Shown one piece after another: positions 1 to 9,764 of a stretch of 64,000 nt of DNA. Made by a program: the position numbers and the translations under genes. A model generated the notes under the pieces. It worked only from the letters and a program-made list of their open reading frames with translations, did not search any database and was not told where the DNA came from. The stretch comes from Halomonas halodenitrificans DSM 735 (GTDB lineage Bacteria > Pseudomonadota > Gammaproteobacteria > Pseudomonadales > Halomonadaceae), in the NCBI RefSeq assembly GCF_000620045.1, contig NZ_JHVH01000018.1, positions 1 to 64,000 of the forward strand. The letters are read 5' to 3'. The first letter of the stretch is position 1; each line of letters starts with the position of its first letter.

Positions 1-316
1 CGATCGCGGAAGTCAGTATTGTTCGATGCTGTACCAATCGTTACTGACCCGCTACGAACTCCAGTGCAGCATGAGCGCCAAGGGCAATTGCTTTGATAAT
101 GCGTGCGCCGAGAGCTTTTTCCACAGCCTCAAGGTCGAGGCCATCCATGGCGAGCGATTCGAGACGCGGGATGCCATGCGACGACAGGTATTCGAATATA
201 TTGAGTTGGACTACAACCGGCAGCGCCGGCACAGTGCAATTGGGATGATCAGCCCAGAGGCTTTCGAAGCTCAAATGATCGCTTAGATCGGTGTCCACCA
301 ATGCTGGGTAAGATCA
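1..316 (+). mobile_element. Right end of an IS3-family insertion sequence
   Basis: The window opens inside an IS3-family transposase gene, and the element appears to end near position 314-317, where homology to RmlA begins abruptly in frame. The left part of the element lies outside the window. The end is placed by the rmlA junction, so it is accurate to a few bases only. Confidence 0.8.
2..286 (+). CDS. IS3-family transposase OrfB, C-terminal part (cut by window edge)
   Basis: This is the end of the DDE integrase-type transposase of an IS3-family element. Reading in frame from base 2 gives the motif DRGSQYCS, which holds the second catalytic aspartate. Further on come [18 protein letters not shown], with the third catalytic residue (Glu), and the usual closing segment [11 protein letters not shown]. 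The first catalytic Asp lies beyond the window. The stop codon is at 284-286, about 30 bases before the inferred end of the element. It is probably a normal, intact transposase whose front half is not shown. The element has removed the start of the neighbouring rmlA gene. Confidence 0.9.
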   Translation, partial: DRGSQYCSMLYQSLLTRYELQCSMSAKGNCFDNACAESFFHSLKVEAIHGERFETRDAMRRQVFEYIELDYNRQRRHSAIGMISPEAFEAQMIA

Positions 317-1121
317 CGTTTCCAAGCAGTTGCTGCCGGTCTACGACAAGCCGATGATCTACTATCCCATCTCGGTGCTGATGCTGGCCGGCATTCGCGA
401 GATCCTGATCATCTCGACCCCGGAAGACCTGCCCCAGTACGAAAACCTGCTGGGTAGCGGGGACGAGTTCGGCGTGCGCTTCGAGTACGCCGTGCAGCCG
501 ACGCCCGATGGCCTGGCCCAGGCGTTTATCATCGGTGAGGAGTTTATCGGCGATGACCCGGTATGCCTGGTACTCGGCGATAACATCTTCCACGGTCAGC
601 ACTTCAGCGAGCAACTTATGCGCGCCGCCGAGCAGGAGAGTGGCGCCACGGTGTTCGGCTACCTGGTGAAAGACCCCGAGCGCTTCGGCGTGGTGGAGTT
701 CGACAGCGAGGGCAGGGCCATCTCCATCGAGGAGAAGCCCGCCGAGCCCAGGTCGCCCTATGCGGTCACCGGGCTCTACTTCTACGATAGCGACGTAGTG
801 GAGATCGCCAAGCAGGTCGAGCCCAGCGAACGCGGCGAGCTGGAGATCACCAGCATCAACAACGCCTATCTGGAGCGTGGGGACCTGCGGGTGGAGCGCC
901 TGGGCCGCGGCTTCGCCTGGTTGGATACCGGCACCCACGACAGCCTGCTGGAGGCCGCCCAGTATGTGCAGACCATCGAGCATCGCCAGGGGCTGAAGGT
1001 CGCCTGCCTGGAGGAGATCGCCTGGCATAACGGCTGGATCACCACCGAACACCTGCTGGCCTGCGGCACCGCGCTGAAGAAGACAGGTTACGGGGAATAC
1101 CTGCTGCGCATCGCCAGGTAA
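315..1121 (+). pseudogene. rmlA: Glucose-1-phosphate thymidylyltransferase RmlA, 5' end removed by IS
   Basis: RmlA joins dTTP and glucose-1-phosphate to make dTDP-glucose, the first step of dTDP-L-rhamnose synthesis. From about base 318 the reading frame gives the conserved stretch [17 protein letters not shown], followed by GDNIFHG and the sugar-site motif EEKPAEP, to a normal C-terminus. The family is about 290 residues long; about 27 N-terminal residues are missing here, including the GGSGTRL loop that holds the nucleotide. The IS end lies directly before the homology, so the loss was caused by insertion. A TTG at 330 could start a 263-residue protein, but without the loop it should be inactive. 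Either another rmlA exists in the genome or the dTDP-rhamnose route is broken here. Confidence 0.88.
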
Positions 1122-1236
1122 GCGCCCTTCGGGCTTGTGAGCGCTTCGCTGGTGAGGAGTGAGCGCGCTTCGCGCTTGTGAGGAGTACCCCCTCACCCCT
1201 CACCATTCACCCGTCACCTCCTACCAGTCATCCATT

Positions 1237-2799
1237 ATGCTCAACGCCTACACTCGCCGCCCCGACCCCAGCGACCCCGCCCAGCGGGTCAGCTTCGGCA
1301 CCTCGGGCCACCGCGGCACATCCCTTAACGGCAGCTTCAACGAGGCGCATATCGCCGCCATCGTGCAGGCGGTGGTGGACTACCGCCGCGAGGCCGGCAT
1401 CGAAGGCCCGCTATTCCTTGGCCGCGATACCCATGCGCTCTCCCGGCCCGCCTGGGAGACCACGCTGGAGGTGCTGGCCGGCAACGGCTGCGATGTCGTT
1501 ATCGCCGCCGATGACGAAGTGCTGGCCACGCCGGTGATCAGCCATGCCATCCTGCGCCATAACGCCGAGGCCTCCGCCAAGCTGGCCGATGGCTTGATCA
1601 TCACCCCCTCCCACAACCCGCCGGAGGATGGCGGCATCAAGTACAACCCGCCCCACGGCGGTCCGGCGGAGGCCGAGATCACCGGCTGGCTGGAGGCGCG
1701 GGCCAATCGCTACCTGGAGGCCCAAGGGGAGGGCATTGTCCGCCTGCCGCTGGCCGAGGCGCGCCAGGTGGCGCGCGAGCAGGACCTGATCGGCCACTAT
1801 GTGGAGACCTTGGGCGAGGTGGTGGACATGGCCGCCATCCAGGCCAGCGGGCTGCACCTGGGGGTGGACCCCATGGGTGGCACGGCGCTGCCGATCTGGC
1901 GGTGGATGGCCGAGCGCTATGGTCTCAACCTCGAGATCGTGAATCCCGAGATCGACCCCGCTTTCGCCTTTATGCCGCCGGACCATGACGGCAAGATCCG
2001 CATGGACTGCTCCAGCCCCGCGGCCATGGCCAACCTGCTTGGCATCCGCGAGCGCTTCGACCTGGCCTTCGGCAACGACCCCGATGCCGACCGCCACGGC
2101 ATCGTGGATGCCGGCGGACTGATGAATCCTAACCACTACCTGGCGGTGGCTATCGCCTACCTGCTGGGGCATCGGCCCGACTGGTCGCGGGAGCTGAAGA
2201 TCGGCAAGACGCTGGTGTCGTCGTCGATGATCGACCGCGTGGTGGCGGCGTATGACCGTGAGCTGCACGAGGTGCCGGTGGGCTTCAAGTGGTTCGTCGA
2301 AGGCCTGCACCAGGGCGGGCTGGCCTTCGGCGGAGAGGAGAGCGCCGGGGCCAGCCTGCTGACCCGGCAAGGCGCGCCCTGGTCCACCGACAAGGATGGC
2401 ATCGCCCTGTGCCTGCTGGCCGCCGAGATCATGGCCGTCACCGGCCTGTCACCCAGCCAGCACTATGCTCAACTGACCGAGCGCTTCGGCGCCCCGCACT
2501 ACCGGCGCATCGATAGCCCCTGCAGCGCCGAGCAGAAGGCCGCCTTCAAGGGGCTGAGTGCCCAGAGCGTGACCGCCGATACCCTGGCCGGCGACCCCAT
2601 CGAGCAGGTGATGACCCAGGCCCCCGGCAACGCTGCACCCATCGGCGGGCTCAAGGTCACCACCGCCAACGGCTGGTTCGCCGCCCGCCCCAGCGGCACC
2701 GAAGCGCTCTACAAGCTCTACGCCGAAAGCTTCCAGGGCGAGGAACACCTCGATGCCTTGATCGCCGACGCCCAAGCCCTGCTCGAAACCGCCCTATAG
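1237..2799 (+). CDS. pgm: Phosphoglucomutase (alpha-D-glucose-1,6-bisphosphate dependent)
   Basis: The enzyme interconverts glucose-6-phosphate and glucose-1-phosphate and so feeds nucleotide-sugar synthesis (RmlA, GalU and GalE substrates). The protein is about 520 residues, close to E. coli Pgm (546), and looks complete. It shows FGTSGHRG near the N-terminus, the phosphoserine loop [11 protein letters not shown] (Ser near residue 125), the magnesium loop [10 protein letters not shown], the sugar-binding segment GEESAGAS and the phosphate site [11 protein letters not shown] chose ATG 1237: an upstream ATG at 1159 would add 26 unrelated residues translated from a repetitive intergenic stretch. 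The gene sits between rmlA and rmlC, which fits a nucleotide-sugar operon. No clear ribosome binding site was seen. Confidence 0.93.
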   Translation: MLNAYTRRPDPSDPAQRVSFGTSGHRGTSLNGSFNEAHIAAIVQAVVDYRREAGIEGPLFLGRDTHALSRPAWETTLEVLAGNGCDVVIAADDEVLATPVISHAILRHNAEASAKLADGLIITPSHNPPEDGGIKYNPPHGGPAEAEITGWLEARANRYLEAQGEGIVRLPLAEARQVAREQDLIGHYVETLGEVVDMAAIQASGLHLGVDPMGGTALPIWRWMAERYGLNLEIVNPEIDPAFAFMPPDHDGKIRMDCSSPAAMANLLGIRERFDLAFGNDPDADRHGIVDAGGLMNPNHYLAVAIAYLLGHRPDWSRELKIGKTLVSSSMIDRVVAAYDRELHEVPVGFKWFVEGLHQGGLAFGGEESAGASLLTRQGAPWSTDKDGIALCLLAAEIMAVTGLSPSQHYAQLTERFGAPHYRRIDSPCSAEQKAAFKGLSAQSVTADTLAGDPIEQVMTQAPGNAAPIGGLKVTTANGWFAARPSGTEALYKLYAESFQGEEHLDALIADAQALLETAL

Positions 2800-2901
2800 G
2801 CGCGCGATTTATCTGTGGGAGCCCGATTTATCGGTGGTCCGACATCTCGGCGATTCGGCACCCCTCACTCTTTACTTATAAGGGCCGCGCTGTTGGTTTT
2901 T

Positions 2902-2932
2902 ACTTACAGCTTACGGCTTAAAGCTTACAGCT
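2902..2932. repeat. Heptamer repeat array (CTTACAG/CTTACGG type)
   Basis: Four or five imperfect 7-base units related to AGCTTAC stand directly upstream of rmlC. Similar arrays occur at 24,176, 26,882, 26,952, 29,668, 29,745, 30,748 and 31,177 in this window, on either strand. Confidence 0.75.
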
Positions 2933-2941
2933 GAGGAACTC

Positions 2942-3490
2942 ATGCAATACGAAAAACTCGCCATCCCCGATGTCGTCCTGCTCACCCCGAAAGTCTTCGG
3001 CGACGAGCGGGGCTTCTTCATGGAAACCTTCCGTCAGTCCGAGTTCGCAGAGCACTGCGGCGACTACACCTTCGTGCAGGACAACCACAGTATGTCCGCC
3101 CACGGCATCCTGCGTGGCCTGCACTACCAGCTCGAGAAACCCCAGGGCAAGCTGGTGCGCGTGACCCGCGGCGAGGTGTTCGACGTGGCGGTGGACCTGC
3201 GCCAGTCGAGCCCCACCTTCGGCCAGTGGGTGGGCGCCACGCTCTCCGCCGATAACAAGCAGCTGCTGTGGGTACCGCCGGGCTTCGCCCATGCCTTCTA
3301 CGTGACCAGCGACGAGGCGGAGTTCCAGTACAAGTGCACCGACTACTACAACCCCGGCGACGAGTACTGCATCCGCTGGGACGACCCGACGCTGGCCATC
3401 GACTGGCCGCTGGTGGGCGGCAAGGCGCCGCGGGTCTCCAAGAAGGACGGGCAGGGCGACGCCTTCGTGGATGCGGTGAAGTTTGGGTAA
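2942..3490 (+). CDS. rmlC: dTDP-4-dehydrorhamnose 3,5-epimerase
   Basis: RmlC epimerises C3 and C5 of dTDP-4-keto-6-deoxyglucose in dTDP-L-rhamnose synthesis in the cytoplasm. The 182-residue product has the normal family length and a cupin fold signature: ERGFFMETFR, DNHSMSAHGILRGLHYQ with the catalytic His at about residue 61, VFDVAVDLR with the partner Asp, and WVPPGFAHAF. The start at ATG 2942 is supported by a GAGG Shine-Dalgarno sequence at 2933-2936. It follows rmlA and pgm on the same strand. rmlB and rmlD are not in the window and probably lie upstream. The gene looks intact although rmlA is not. Confidence 0.95.
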   Translation: MQYEKLAIPDVVLLTPKVFGDERGFFMETFRQSEFAEHCGDYTFVQDNHSMSAHGILRGLHYQLEKPQGKLVRVTRGEVFDVAVDLRQSSPTFGQWVGATLSADNKQLLWVPPGFAHAFYVTSDEAEFQYKCTDYYNPGDEYCIRWDDPTLAIDWPLVGGKAPRVSKKDGQGDAFVDAVKFG

Positions 3491-3562
3491 TCAAACCGTT
3501 CCAATCAACGGCTCGTCACTCGCGGTGATGGATTAACTTTCTTCAAAATAAATGTGGTGATT

Positions 3563-6352
3563 ATGATCAAGTCCTTTTTTTCAAGGAAGAAATCAGCAAA
3601 AAATGATCCTGAGCGGCTGCGCGGACACCTCGACTACTTCGAACAGGGCATTATCGGTGGTTGGGCCGGTAAGCCGTCACGGTCGAGCAGTACCAAGCTC
3701 GAGGTCTTGATCGATGGCAAGGTAGTCACCACGATCAACACCAGTGGCGCCCGCAAGGACCTGGCCGCCATCGGGTTTCCAGAGCGCAACAACTGTGGCT
3801 TCACCAAGAAGGTCGATGTCTATCCTTACCTGAATGGCAAGGCTGACACGGCAAGCAAGCTCAGTGTGCGATTCGAGGAAACGGGCGCAGAGCTCTCCAG
3901 GTCACCGCTGGAGCTCCCCCCGCCGGACATCCGCTACCATATCGATAGGATAGATGCAGCTGGCATTCATGGCTGGATGTATGATGCCAACTATCTGGAG
4001 CTTGATCTTTCCCTCGACTTCCATGTAGACGGCAAACGGGTAGCCCGCATCGAGGTCGATCAGGAGCGCCATGACCTGGTGGCGGCTGGCCATCCCAAGT
4101 CGCGTTGTGGGTTTTACTTTCCGCATACAGAGTATCTGGATCCCGATCAGTTCGGGTTTATCACGGCCACTATCGCCGGTACGGATATCCAAGCATTTGC
4201 CAACCCCATCATTGTCGAGCCTCTCGGGGCCAAGATCTCGGCGCTGACCGATCTGGCCAAGGCCATTCGAGAGCTCGCCGGCCAGAGCCCGGATCGTCGG
4301 CACGAATGGCTTCTTCGTGACCTGCTTCCCACGATGATTCAGGATGCCCGGCGCACACGGGGCGGCTCGCTGCCTAACGGCTACACGGGGCGGCATATCC
4401 ATTCGGGAGCCAAGCGCCAAAGCGTGGTGGATGTCGTCATCCCGGTTTACGAGGGGTATCAGGAAACCCTGGACTGTATCGACAGTGCGCTGAAGGCGAA
4501 GGTCAAGACCGAACACCGAATTGTGGTGATCAATGATAAGTCACCCAATGAAAAGTTGACCAAGGCCCTGCGCACCCATGCCTCTCAGCACGGTTATACA
4601 CTGCTCGAGAATGAACATAACCTTGGTTTTGTCGGAACCGTAAACCGAGGTATGCGGCTCCATGACGATGCCGATGTCGTCCTCCTGAACTCGGATACGC
4701 TGGTGCCAGATGGCTGGCTGGATACCATCCGCTCCGCGGCCTATTCTGATCCGTTGATCGCGACGGTGACGCCATTCTCCAACAACGCCACTATCTGCAG
4801 TTACCCGAACTTCTGTCAGGATAATCAGCTGCCTGACGGCGCCACTGCCAACGACATGAACAAGCTGTTTGGCAAGGTCAATGCCGGAAAGGTCATCGAT
4901 CTGCCCACGGCCCATGGCTTCTGTATGTTCATCAAGCGAGCCGCCCTACAGGAAGTGGGTGTCTTCGATGATGAAAAGTGGGGCAAGGGGTACGGCGAGG
5001 AAAATGATTTCTCCTTGCGCGTCGAGCAGCACGGCTGGCGCAATGTGATGGCACTCGATACCTTCGTTCAACACCTCGGCTCCGTTTCCTTCGCCGAAAA
5101 TGCCGATCAATTCATTACCAATAATCTCGAAGTGTTGAACGGGCTTTATCCCGACTATGCGGAGAACGTCGCTGCCTTCGTCAAGCAGGATCCTGTCCGA
5201 CCCTATCGCAATAGCGTGGCGTTGGAGCACTTCAAGCAGGAGGTGGCCACCGCCAAGGTGCAGGCGCCGGCCAAGGGCAAGACCATGCTCTTCGTCTCAC
5301 TGACCTTCGGAGGCGGCACCCAGGTGGCGACCGACGACCTGGCCGAGCTGCTCAAGGAAGAAGGGCAGTGCGTGCTGATGCTGACTTCGCCCAAGAAGGG
5401 CGTGTGGAAGCTCTCCAGCCACGTCACCAATGCCCACATCGACTACGCCTGGCCGGAAGAGAAGGAGCAGCTGGTCAAGGACCTCAAGGCGTTGGACGTG
5501 TGGCATGTGCACTACCACCATACCATCGAGTTCCCGAAGGAGATCTGGGAGCTGCCCAAGGCGCTGGGTGTGCAGTATGACGTCACGATTCATGATTACT
5601 TCACCATCTGTCCTCGTGTCAACATGGTGGATGAGACCCGCCGCTTCTGCGGTGAGCCGCCGATTTCTGCCTGTGAACGCTGTATCAAGAAGAATGGGCC
5701 GCACGAAGGATTAAGGTTTGGGGTCGAGGAGTTCGGTGACACCGTGTCCGACTGGAAGGCTTTCCACGAAAGTGTATTGAGCAAGGCAAGAAAGGTCTTC
5801 ACTCCAAGCAAGGATACGGCAGACCGTCTCTCACGCCACTTCCCTGCACTGAAGCCTACCGTGCGCCCCCATCCCGAGGAGCCAGTCGAAGTCACTACCA
5901 AACCCATCAAGGAAGGTGAGACCATCAACGTTGCCTTTATTGGAGCGATTGGTTATCACAAGGGGTACGACTACCTTGTTGGCTGCGCAAGACATGCACA
6001 GAAGTTTGAGCTCCCGATCCATTTTCATGTGATTGGCTATACGGTTGATGATGAAGCTCTCGAAGAGTTTGGTAATGTTACTGTGCATGGTACATATGAA
6101 AGGAATGAACTTCCGGAGATTATTGATAAGAGTGGCTGCCAAGTGGCAGCTTTGTTGAGTGTTTGGCCGGAAACGTTTAGTTACACTCTTAGTGAAGCGC
6201 TTCGCAATGGATTGAGTGTTGTTGCCTTTCATATTGGTGCATTTATTGATAGGAAGGTTGAGGGGCCTGTTAAGTTGATTGAGCCTAATGTTTCGTTCTC
6301 TAAGGTTTGCGATGATATTTCAAATTTGCAGACTATAAGTTATCAGCAATAA
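3563..6352 (+). CDS. Large bifunctional glycosyltransferase (GT2-like plus GT4-like) with two N-terminal GW modules
   Basis: The protein has about 929 residues and four recognisable parts. Residues about 20-110 and 125-215 are two related modules with a G-x-I-x-G-W core (Trp near 34 and 138), then a V-x-(I/V)-DGK-x-V strand and an RxDL-x-x-x-G-(F/H)-P turn. Residues about 290-520 are a GT-A (GT2) domain with DVVIPVYEG and LLNSDTLVP. Residues about 570-929 resemble a GT-B (GT4) domain, with FGGGTQVATDDLAELL and FIGAIGYHKGYDYLVG. Such two-headed enzymes usually extend surface polysaccharides at the inner membrane. Start choice: GTG 3554/3557 or ATG 3563; I took the ATG, though no strong ribosome binding site is visible. 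From about 5940 to the stop the DNA becomes clearly AT-rich. The sugar specificity cannot be told. Confidence 0.82.
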   Translation: MIKSFFSRKKSAKNDPERLRGHLDYFEQGIIGGWAGKPSRSSSTKLEVLIDGKVVTTINTSGARKDLAAIGFPERNNCGFTKKVDVYPYLNGKADTASKLSVRFEETGAELSRSPLELPPPDIRYHIDRIDAAGIHGWMYDANYLELDLSLDFHVDGKRVARIEVDQERHDLVAAGHPKSRCGFYFPHTEYLDPDQFGFITATIAGTDIQAFANPIIVEPLGAKISALTDLAKAIRELAGQSPDRRHEWLLRDLLPTMIQDARRTRGGSLPNGYTGRHIHSGAKRQSVVDVVIPVYEGYQETLDCIDSALKAKVKTEHRIVVINDKSPNEKLTKALRTHASQHGYTLLENEHNLGFVGTVNRGMRLHDDADVVLLNSDTLVPDGWLDTIRSAAYSDPLIATVTPFSNNATICSYPNFCQDNQLPDGATANDMNKLFGKVNAGKVIDLPTAHGFCMFIKRAALQEVGVFDDEKWGKGYGEENDFSLRVEQHGWRNVMALDTFVQHLGSVSFAENADQFITNNLEVLNGLYPDYAENVAAFVKQDPVRPYRNSVALEHFKQEVATAKVQAPAKGKTMLFVSLTFGGGTQVATDDLAELLKEEGQCVLMLTSPKKGVWKLSSHVTNAHIDYAWPEEKEQLVKDLKALDVWHVHYHHTIEFPKEIWELPKALGVQYDVTIHDYFTICPRVNMVDETRRFCGEPPISACERCIKKNGPHEGLRFGVEEFGDTVSDWKAFHESVLSKARKVFTPSKDTADRLSRHFPALKPTVRPHPEEPVEVTTKPIKEGETINVAFIGAIGYHKGYDYLVGCARHAQKFELPIHFHVIGYTVDDEALEEFGNVTVHGTYERNELPEIIDKSGCQVAALLSVWPETFSYTLSEALRNGLSVVAFHIGAFIDRKVEGPVKLIEPNVSFSKVCDDISNLQTISYQQ

Positions 6353-6423
6353 TAGCTAGAGCTGAGTACGGTATCAAGGCTGTTTGGCTGTTTAGTTTTT
6401 GCTTCTGCAATTTTTGGTGTTTT

Positions 6424-7386
6424 ATGAAAAAATTATATATACATATTGGTGCTAATAAAACAGGCACTACTTCGATTCAGAGTGCATTGGCTAAGTCAGA
6501 AAGTGATATGAATGAGCGAGATTTCTCGTATCCTTATCACGGCCGCATATGGAATGGTCATTTTAAATTAGCTTGGGCTTTGGGGGCTGGGGGTACTGAG
6601 CAACAAAAAAAAGAAAGCTTGGGCTCTTGGGAGGAGTTGGCAAGCTTTATGAAAAATTCTCCATATAATAACTTTGTATTAAGTTCAGAGAACTTTATTC
6701 TTGTTAACAAAGAGTCGACAGTTGAGTATATTAATTCTCTTTTTTCAGGTTTTGCCGAGTTGTCTGTTATTTTTTATATAAGAAGGCAAGATTTTTGGGT
6801 TGAATCTCTTTACCTACAAGCTGTAAAGATGGGGGTTGCAAAATCTGGGTTTAGTTCATTTGTAAAAAAACCTGGTCAGCGCTTAAATTTTTTGCAAATT
6901 TTGCAGCCTTGGGAGAGCGTGTTAGGTAAAGAAAGTATGATTGTGAAATCGTATGATGAAGATAAGGGTTGTTTATTGGGGAGTTTTCTTTCTTCTATAG
7001 GTTTGCAAGGCTTGGATGTGTCTGGTGAGGATAAGCTTAATCCGTCACTATCGAGAAGCTGTGCTGAAATTATTTTAGATAACTATGGTGAGAATTTCTC
7101 AGGAAAAGATATAGCCCAGATTTCTGACTTTTGGAATAAAAACGTAGAGCCTATGCTTGTTAATAATTTAGAGCTGAGTGATAGGTTTTTTACAAAAAAA
7201 GAGAGGGTAGAGTTTTTAAGAAGCTTTGAGGAAAGCAATAGGGTTGTGGCAGAGAAATATTTCGACAGATGTGATTTGTTTGATCTCTCAGCTATTCCTG
7301 ATGGCCTTCCTTGTGTTAGTGAAGAAGCTAAAAATTATATATACAAAATGTATTTCCTGGCATCTTTGAGAAATATTGTTAGTTGA
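6424..7386 (+). CDS. Sulfotransferase-like protein
   Basis: The 320-residue product begins YIHIGANKTGTTSIQ, the 5'-phosphosulfate-binding loop typical of PAPS-dependent sulfotransferases, and further on has VIFYIRRQDFWVESLY, which fits the 3'-phosphate-binding strand (R near residue 120). This family moves sulfate from PAPS to hydroxyl groups, here probably on a sugar of the nearby polysaccharide; the substrate is inferred only from context. The gene is AT-rich, unlike rmlC or pgm, and has poor codon match to the rest of the genome, which suggests recent transfer. The start ATG 6424 has only a weak ribosome binding site. It is followed by an IS30 element placed 4 bases after its stop codon. 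Confidence 0.75.
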   Translation: MKKLYIHIGANKTGTTSIQSALAKSESDMNERDFSYPYHGRIWNGHFKLAWALGAGGTEQQKKESLGSWEELASFMKNSPYNNFVLSSENFILVNKESTVEYINSLFSGFAELSVIFYIRRQDFWVESLYLQAVKMGVAKSGFSSFVKKPGQRLNFLQILQPWESVLGKESMIVKSYDEDKGCLLGSFLSSIGLQGLDVSGEDKLNPSLSRSCAEIILDNYGENFSGKDIAQISDFWNKNVEPMLVNNLELSDRFFTKKERVEFLRSFEESNRVVAEKYFDRCDLFDLSAIPDGLPCVSEEAKNYIYKMYFLASLRNIVS

Positions 7387-7390
7387 TGAG

Positions 7391-8490
7391 TGGCGGTCTC
7401 AAGTTCCAAGCGCAACGCTATTGAAGGGTGCTCGGGCCAGCGACCGATTTCTTGAGCACCTCGGCGTAAACTTCCAGCGGCGTGCGCCAGTCCAGTGTCT
7501 TGCGCGGCCGCGTGTTCAGTGAGTCGGCGATCTCGTCGAGTTCTTCCTGGCTGTAGACCGACAGATCCGTGCCCTTCGGCAAGTACTGCCGCAACAGTCC
7601 GTTGGTGTTCTCGTTGGAGCCCCGCTGCCATGGGCTATGCGGGTCAGCGAAGTAGATCGCCGTACCGGTTTTCTGCGTGATCTCGGCATGCTTCACCATC
7701 TCTCTGCCCTGGTCGTAGGTCATGGACAGACGAAGGGCTCGTGGCACTTCATTGAGCTTGTCGCTGAAGACAACGGCCGCCGCGGTGGCCGTGGTGCCAT
7801 CCATCTTCGCCAGGATCACCAAGCGCGTGGTGCGCTCCACCAGCGTACCGACGGCGGAGCGATTGTTGGCACCGATGATGAGATCGCCCTCCCAGTGGCC
7901 AGGCATCAGGCGGTCTTCGATCTCAGGCGGCCGCATATGGATGCTGACGAGCTCGGGAATCTGCTGGCGTCGATCCTTGCCACGGCTACGTGGCCGACGC
8001 TTGCCGTTGCCCTGCCGCAGGCAGGCGATGAGCTCTTTCTTGAGGCTTCCACGGGGCATCACATAGAGCGCGTTGTAGATGGCCTCATGCGAGACCTGTC
8101 GACGTGAATCGTTGGGAGACATGCGCTTCAGTGTGCGGGCTATTTGTTCTGGTGACCAGTACTTGCGCAGTAGGTAGACCACCACCTCGAAGAGCTCCCC
8201 GTCGGGATGCAACTTGGGACACTGACGTGGCTGCTGTCGCGTCAGACGAGCTCGATAGCCCGCCAAGCCGGCATCGTAGCCCTTGATGGGGTCGACCGTT
8301 TGGCGAGCGAGTTCTCGCGACACGGTGCTCGGTGCACGGCCCAGATGAGTGGCGATGGATCGGATTGAATGAGTCGCTCGCATCATCATGATGGCGGCTC
8401 GGTCTTCAGCAGTGAGATAGCGGTAGCAATGAGTCATGGCAACACCGTACCTGATGGGTCATGTGTTGCACTTGGTCATTGAGACCGCCA
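7391..8490 (-). mobile_element. IS30-family insertion sequence
   Basis: A transposase gene fills the element, and its ends carry imperfect inverted repeats of about 26 bases: 7391-7416 begins TGGCGGTCTCAA and the complement of 8465-8490 begins with the same 12 bases; 22 of 26 positions match. No convincing target duplication is seen. It sits between the stop of the 6424 gene and the start region of the 8533 gene, so it seems not to have broken a reading frame. Confidence 0.88.
7418..8437 (-). CDS. IS30-family transposase
   Basis: The 339-residue protein is a full-length IS30-type transposase. The N-terminus has the helix-turn-helix (YRYLTAEDRAAI and IATHLGRAPSTVSREL). The catalytic core shows the DDE residues in GHWEGDLIIG, MTYDQGREM and NENTNGLLRQYLPKGTDLS, the last being a family hallmark. 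It starts at ATG 8437 on the minus strand and runs to 7418, almost filling the element between its terminal repeats. No frameshift or stop interrupts it, so the element may still be active. It is GC-rich compared with the AT-rich genes on both sides. Confidence 0.95.
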   Translation of the reverse strand: MTHCYRYLTAEDRAAIMMMRATHSIRSIATHLGRAPSTVSRELARQTVDPIKGYDAGLAGYRARLTRQQPRQCPKLHPDGELFEVVVYLLRKYWSPEQIARTLKRMSPNDSRRQVSHEAIYNALYVMPRGSLKKELIACLRQGNGKRRPRSRGKDRRQQIPELVSIHMRPPEIEDRLMPGHWEGDLIIGANNRSAVGTLVERTTRLVILAKMDGTTATAAAVVFSDKLNEVPRALRLSMTYDQGREMVKHAEITQKTGTAIYFADPHSPWQRGSNENTNGLLRQYLPKGTDLSVYSQEELDEIADSLNTRPRKTLDWRTPLEVYAEVLKKSVAGPSTLQ

Positions 8491-8532
8491 GTGTTCTGGG
8501 TTTTTATAAATAACGAACCTAAGGAATCTGTT

Positions 8533-9567
8533 GTGAAAGTTTATACTTTGGATAGTACTGATATGTTCCAGTTGACACATTACACACAGGGGGGAAGAGT
8601 TTTAGTTGTAACTTTTGGTATGAAAGGATCAGGCTTGTCACGCAGGGGCTTTGGTACTGACTTTGTACTCTCGTTGGGTTATGATCATATCTTTGTTTCT
8701 CAAAAGAAAGGAAGCCAATTTCAAGGTCTCTCATGGCAAAGGTTTGAAAGTGCTCTTGGTGATGTTGCTGAAAAATATGATGAAGTATATGCATATGGAA
8801 GTTCGTTGGCAGGATATTGCGCAATTTATTACGGGGGCTGCATTGATGCTAATATTGTCGCTATAAGCCCAAGGAATAGTGCCCACCCCTTGGTCCGTGA
8901 GGAGCAATTTTTTGATCTTGATTATATCCATGAGGAGATTAATGACGTTCCATTATCTAAGGGTAGGCCGCCACTAATCATGTATGATCCTTTTCATGAT
9001 GTGGATGCAGTTTTCGCCGAAAAGTTAGTTCTTCCTGCGTACCCTGACTCAAATGTTGTGAAAATCCCCCATGCTGGGCACCAAGTTGGTCCTGTTCTTA
9101 CATCTTTGGGAAAGCTTAAATGTATTTTGGTCGATTATTTCGAGAAAGGTGTTGTGCCGCGCTTAGATATACCAAAAGAAGAGAATTTTGTATATCTTCA
9201 GAAGTGTGCTTTCGAGCATATTTATTCCGGTGACTATAATTCCGGTGAAGAATTTTTGCTACGCTCATATTCTATAGATCCCGGGAGAACTCTAGCTTCT
9301 ATTGATGAGTTTCAAAGGGTGGCAGGTTATAAGTTTAATTTTCCTGATCCAGTTCACTCGGAAAAATTTTATGAAAAACTGGCTAAAATTGCAGCTGGCG
9401 ATGAGCCTTCAGCAGTGCTTAGGGATTTAGCTCTACTTTGTGAAAAAGCTGGTGATATTGGGTCGGCTAAATTATTCATGGAAAAAGCTAAAAATCTTAA
9501 CCCAGAAGGGCCGATGATTAAGAAAAAGCTAAATTTATATAGATCAATTCTTTACGCTGTTCGGTAG
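8533..9567 (+). CDS. Alpha/beta-hydrolase-like protein with a TPR-like C-terminal tail
   Basis: The product is about 344 residues when started at GTG 8533, preceded by an AAGGA box; an earlier in-frame start would use IS30 end sequence. The centre has a nucleophile-elbow-like motif YGSSLAG (G-x-S-x-x-G) and later HAGHQVG, which could supply the catalytic histidine, so a hydrolase or acyl-esterase fold is likely. The last 50 residues form helices with LRDLALLCEKAGDIGSAK and end in GPMIKKKLNLYRSI. Nearly the same tail is found on the protein at 13,238. The DNA is AT-rich. The role is unknown; removal or transfer of an acyl group on the polysaccharide is one idea from context. Confidence 0.55.
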   Translation: MKVYTLDSTDMFQLTHYTQGGRVLVVTFGMKGSGLSRRGFGTDFVLSLGYDHIFVSQKKGSQFQGLSWQRFESALGDVAEKYDEVYAYGSSLAGYCAIYYGGCIDANIVAISPRNSAHPLVREEQFFDLDYIHEEINDVPLSKGRPPLIMYDPFHDVDAVFAEKLVLPAYPDSNVVKIPHAGHQVGPVLTSLGKLKCILVDYFEKGVVPRLDIPKEENFVYLQKCAFEHIYSGDYNSGEEFLLRSYSIDPGRTLASIDEFQRVAGYKFNFPDPVHSEKFYEKLAKIAAGDEPSAVLRDLALLCEKAGDIGSAKLFMEKAKNLNPEGPMIKKKLNLYRSILYAVR

Positions 9568-9764
9568 CTATGATGATTTTCTCAGCTGTGGTCGACGCCG
9601 GTTAAGCGATAACCTGATTTTTAAATTCGGTAGTGCCAGGTTGGCTAAGTTTAAGGTGCCAAGAGTATAAAGTCCACTTTGTCTTTTAAATCTTTGTTGA
9701 TAATTTTTGGATTAGGTTTTAAGTGCTTGTTTTTAATATTTGTATTAAAATAGGGTAGGCTTCC
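9568..9764. other. AT-rich intergenic stretch
   Basis: This AT-rich stretch of 197 bases follows the 8533 gene. No open frame, clear hairpin or known repeat was seen. It leads into the sulfotransferase remnant. Confidence 0.5.

Noticed and set aside
249..1196. Minus-strand open frame opposite rmlA
   Set aside because: Shadow of rmlA with no recognisable motif.
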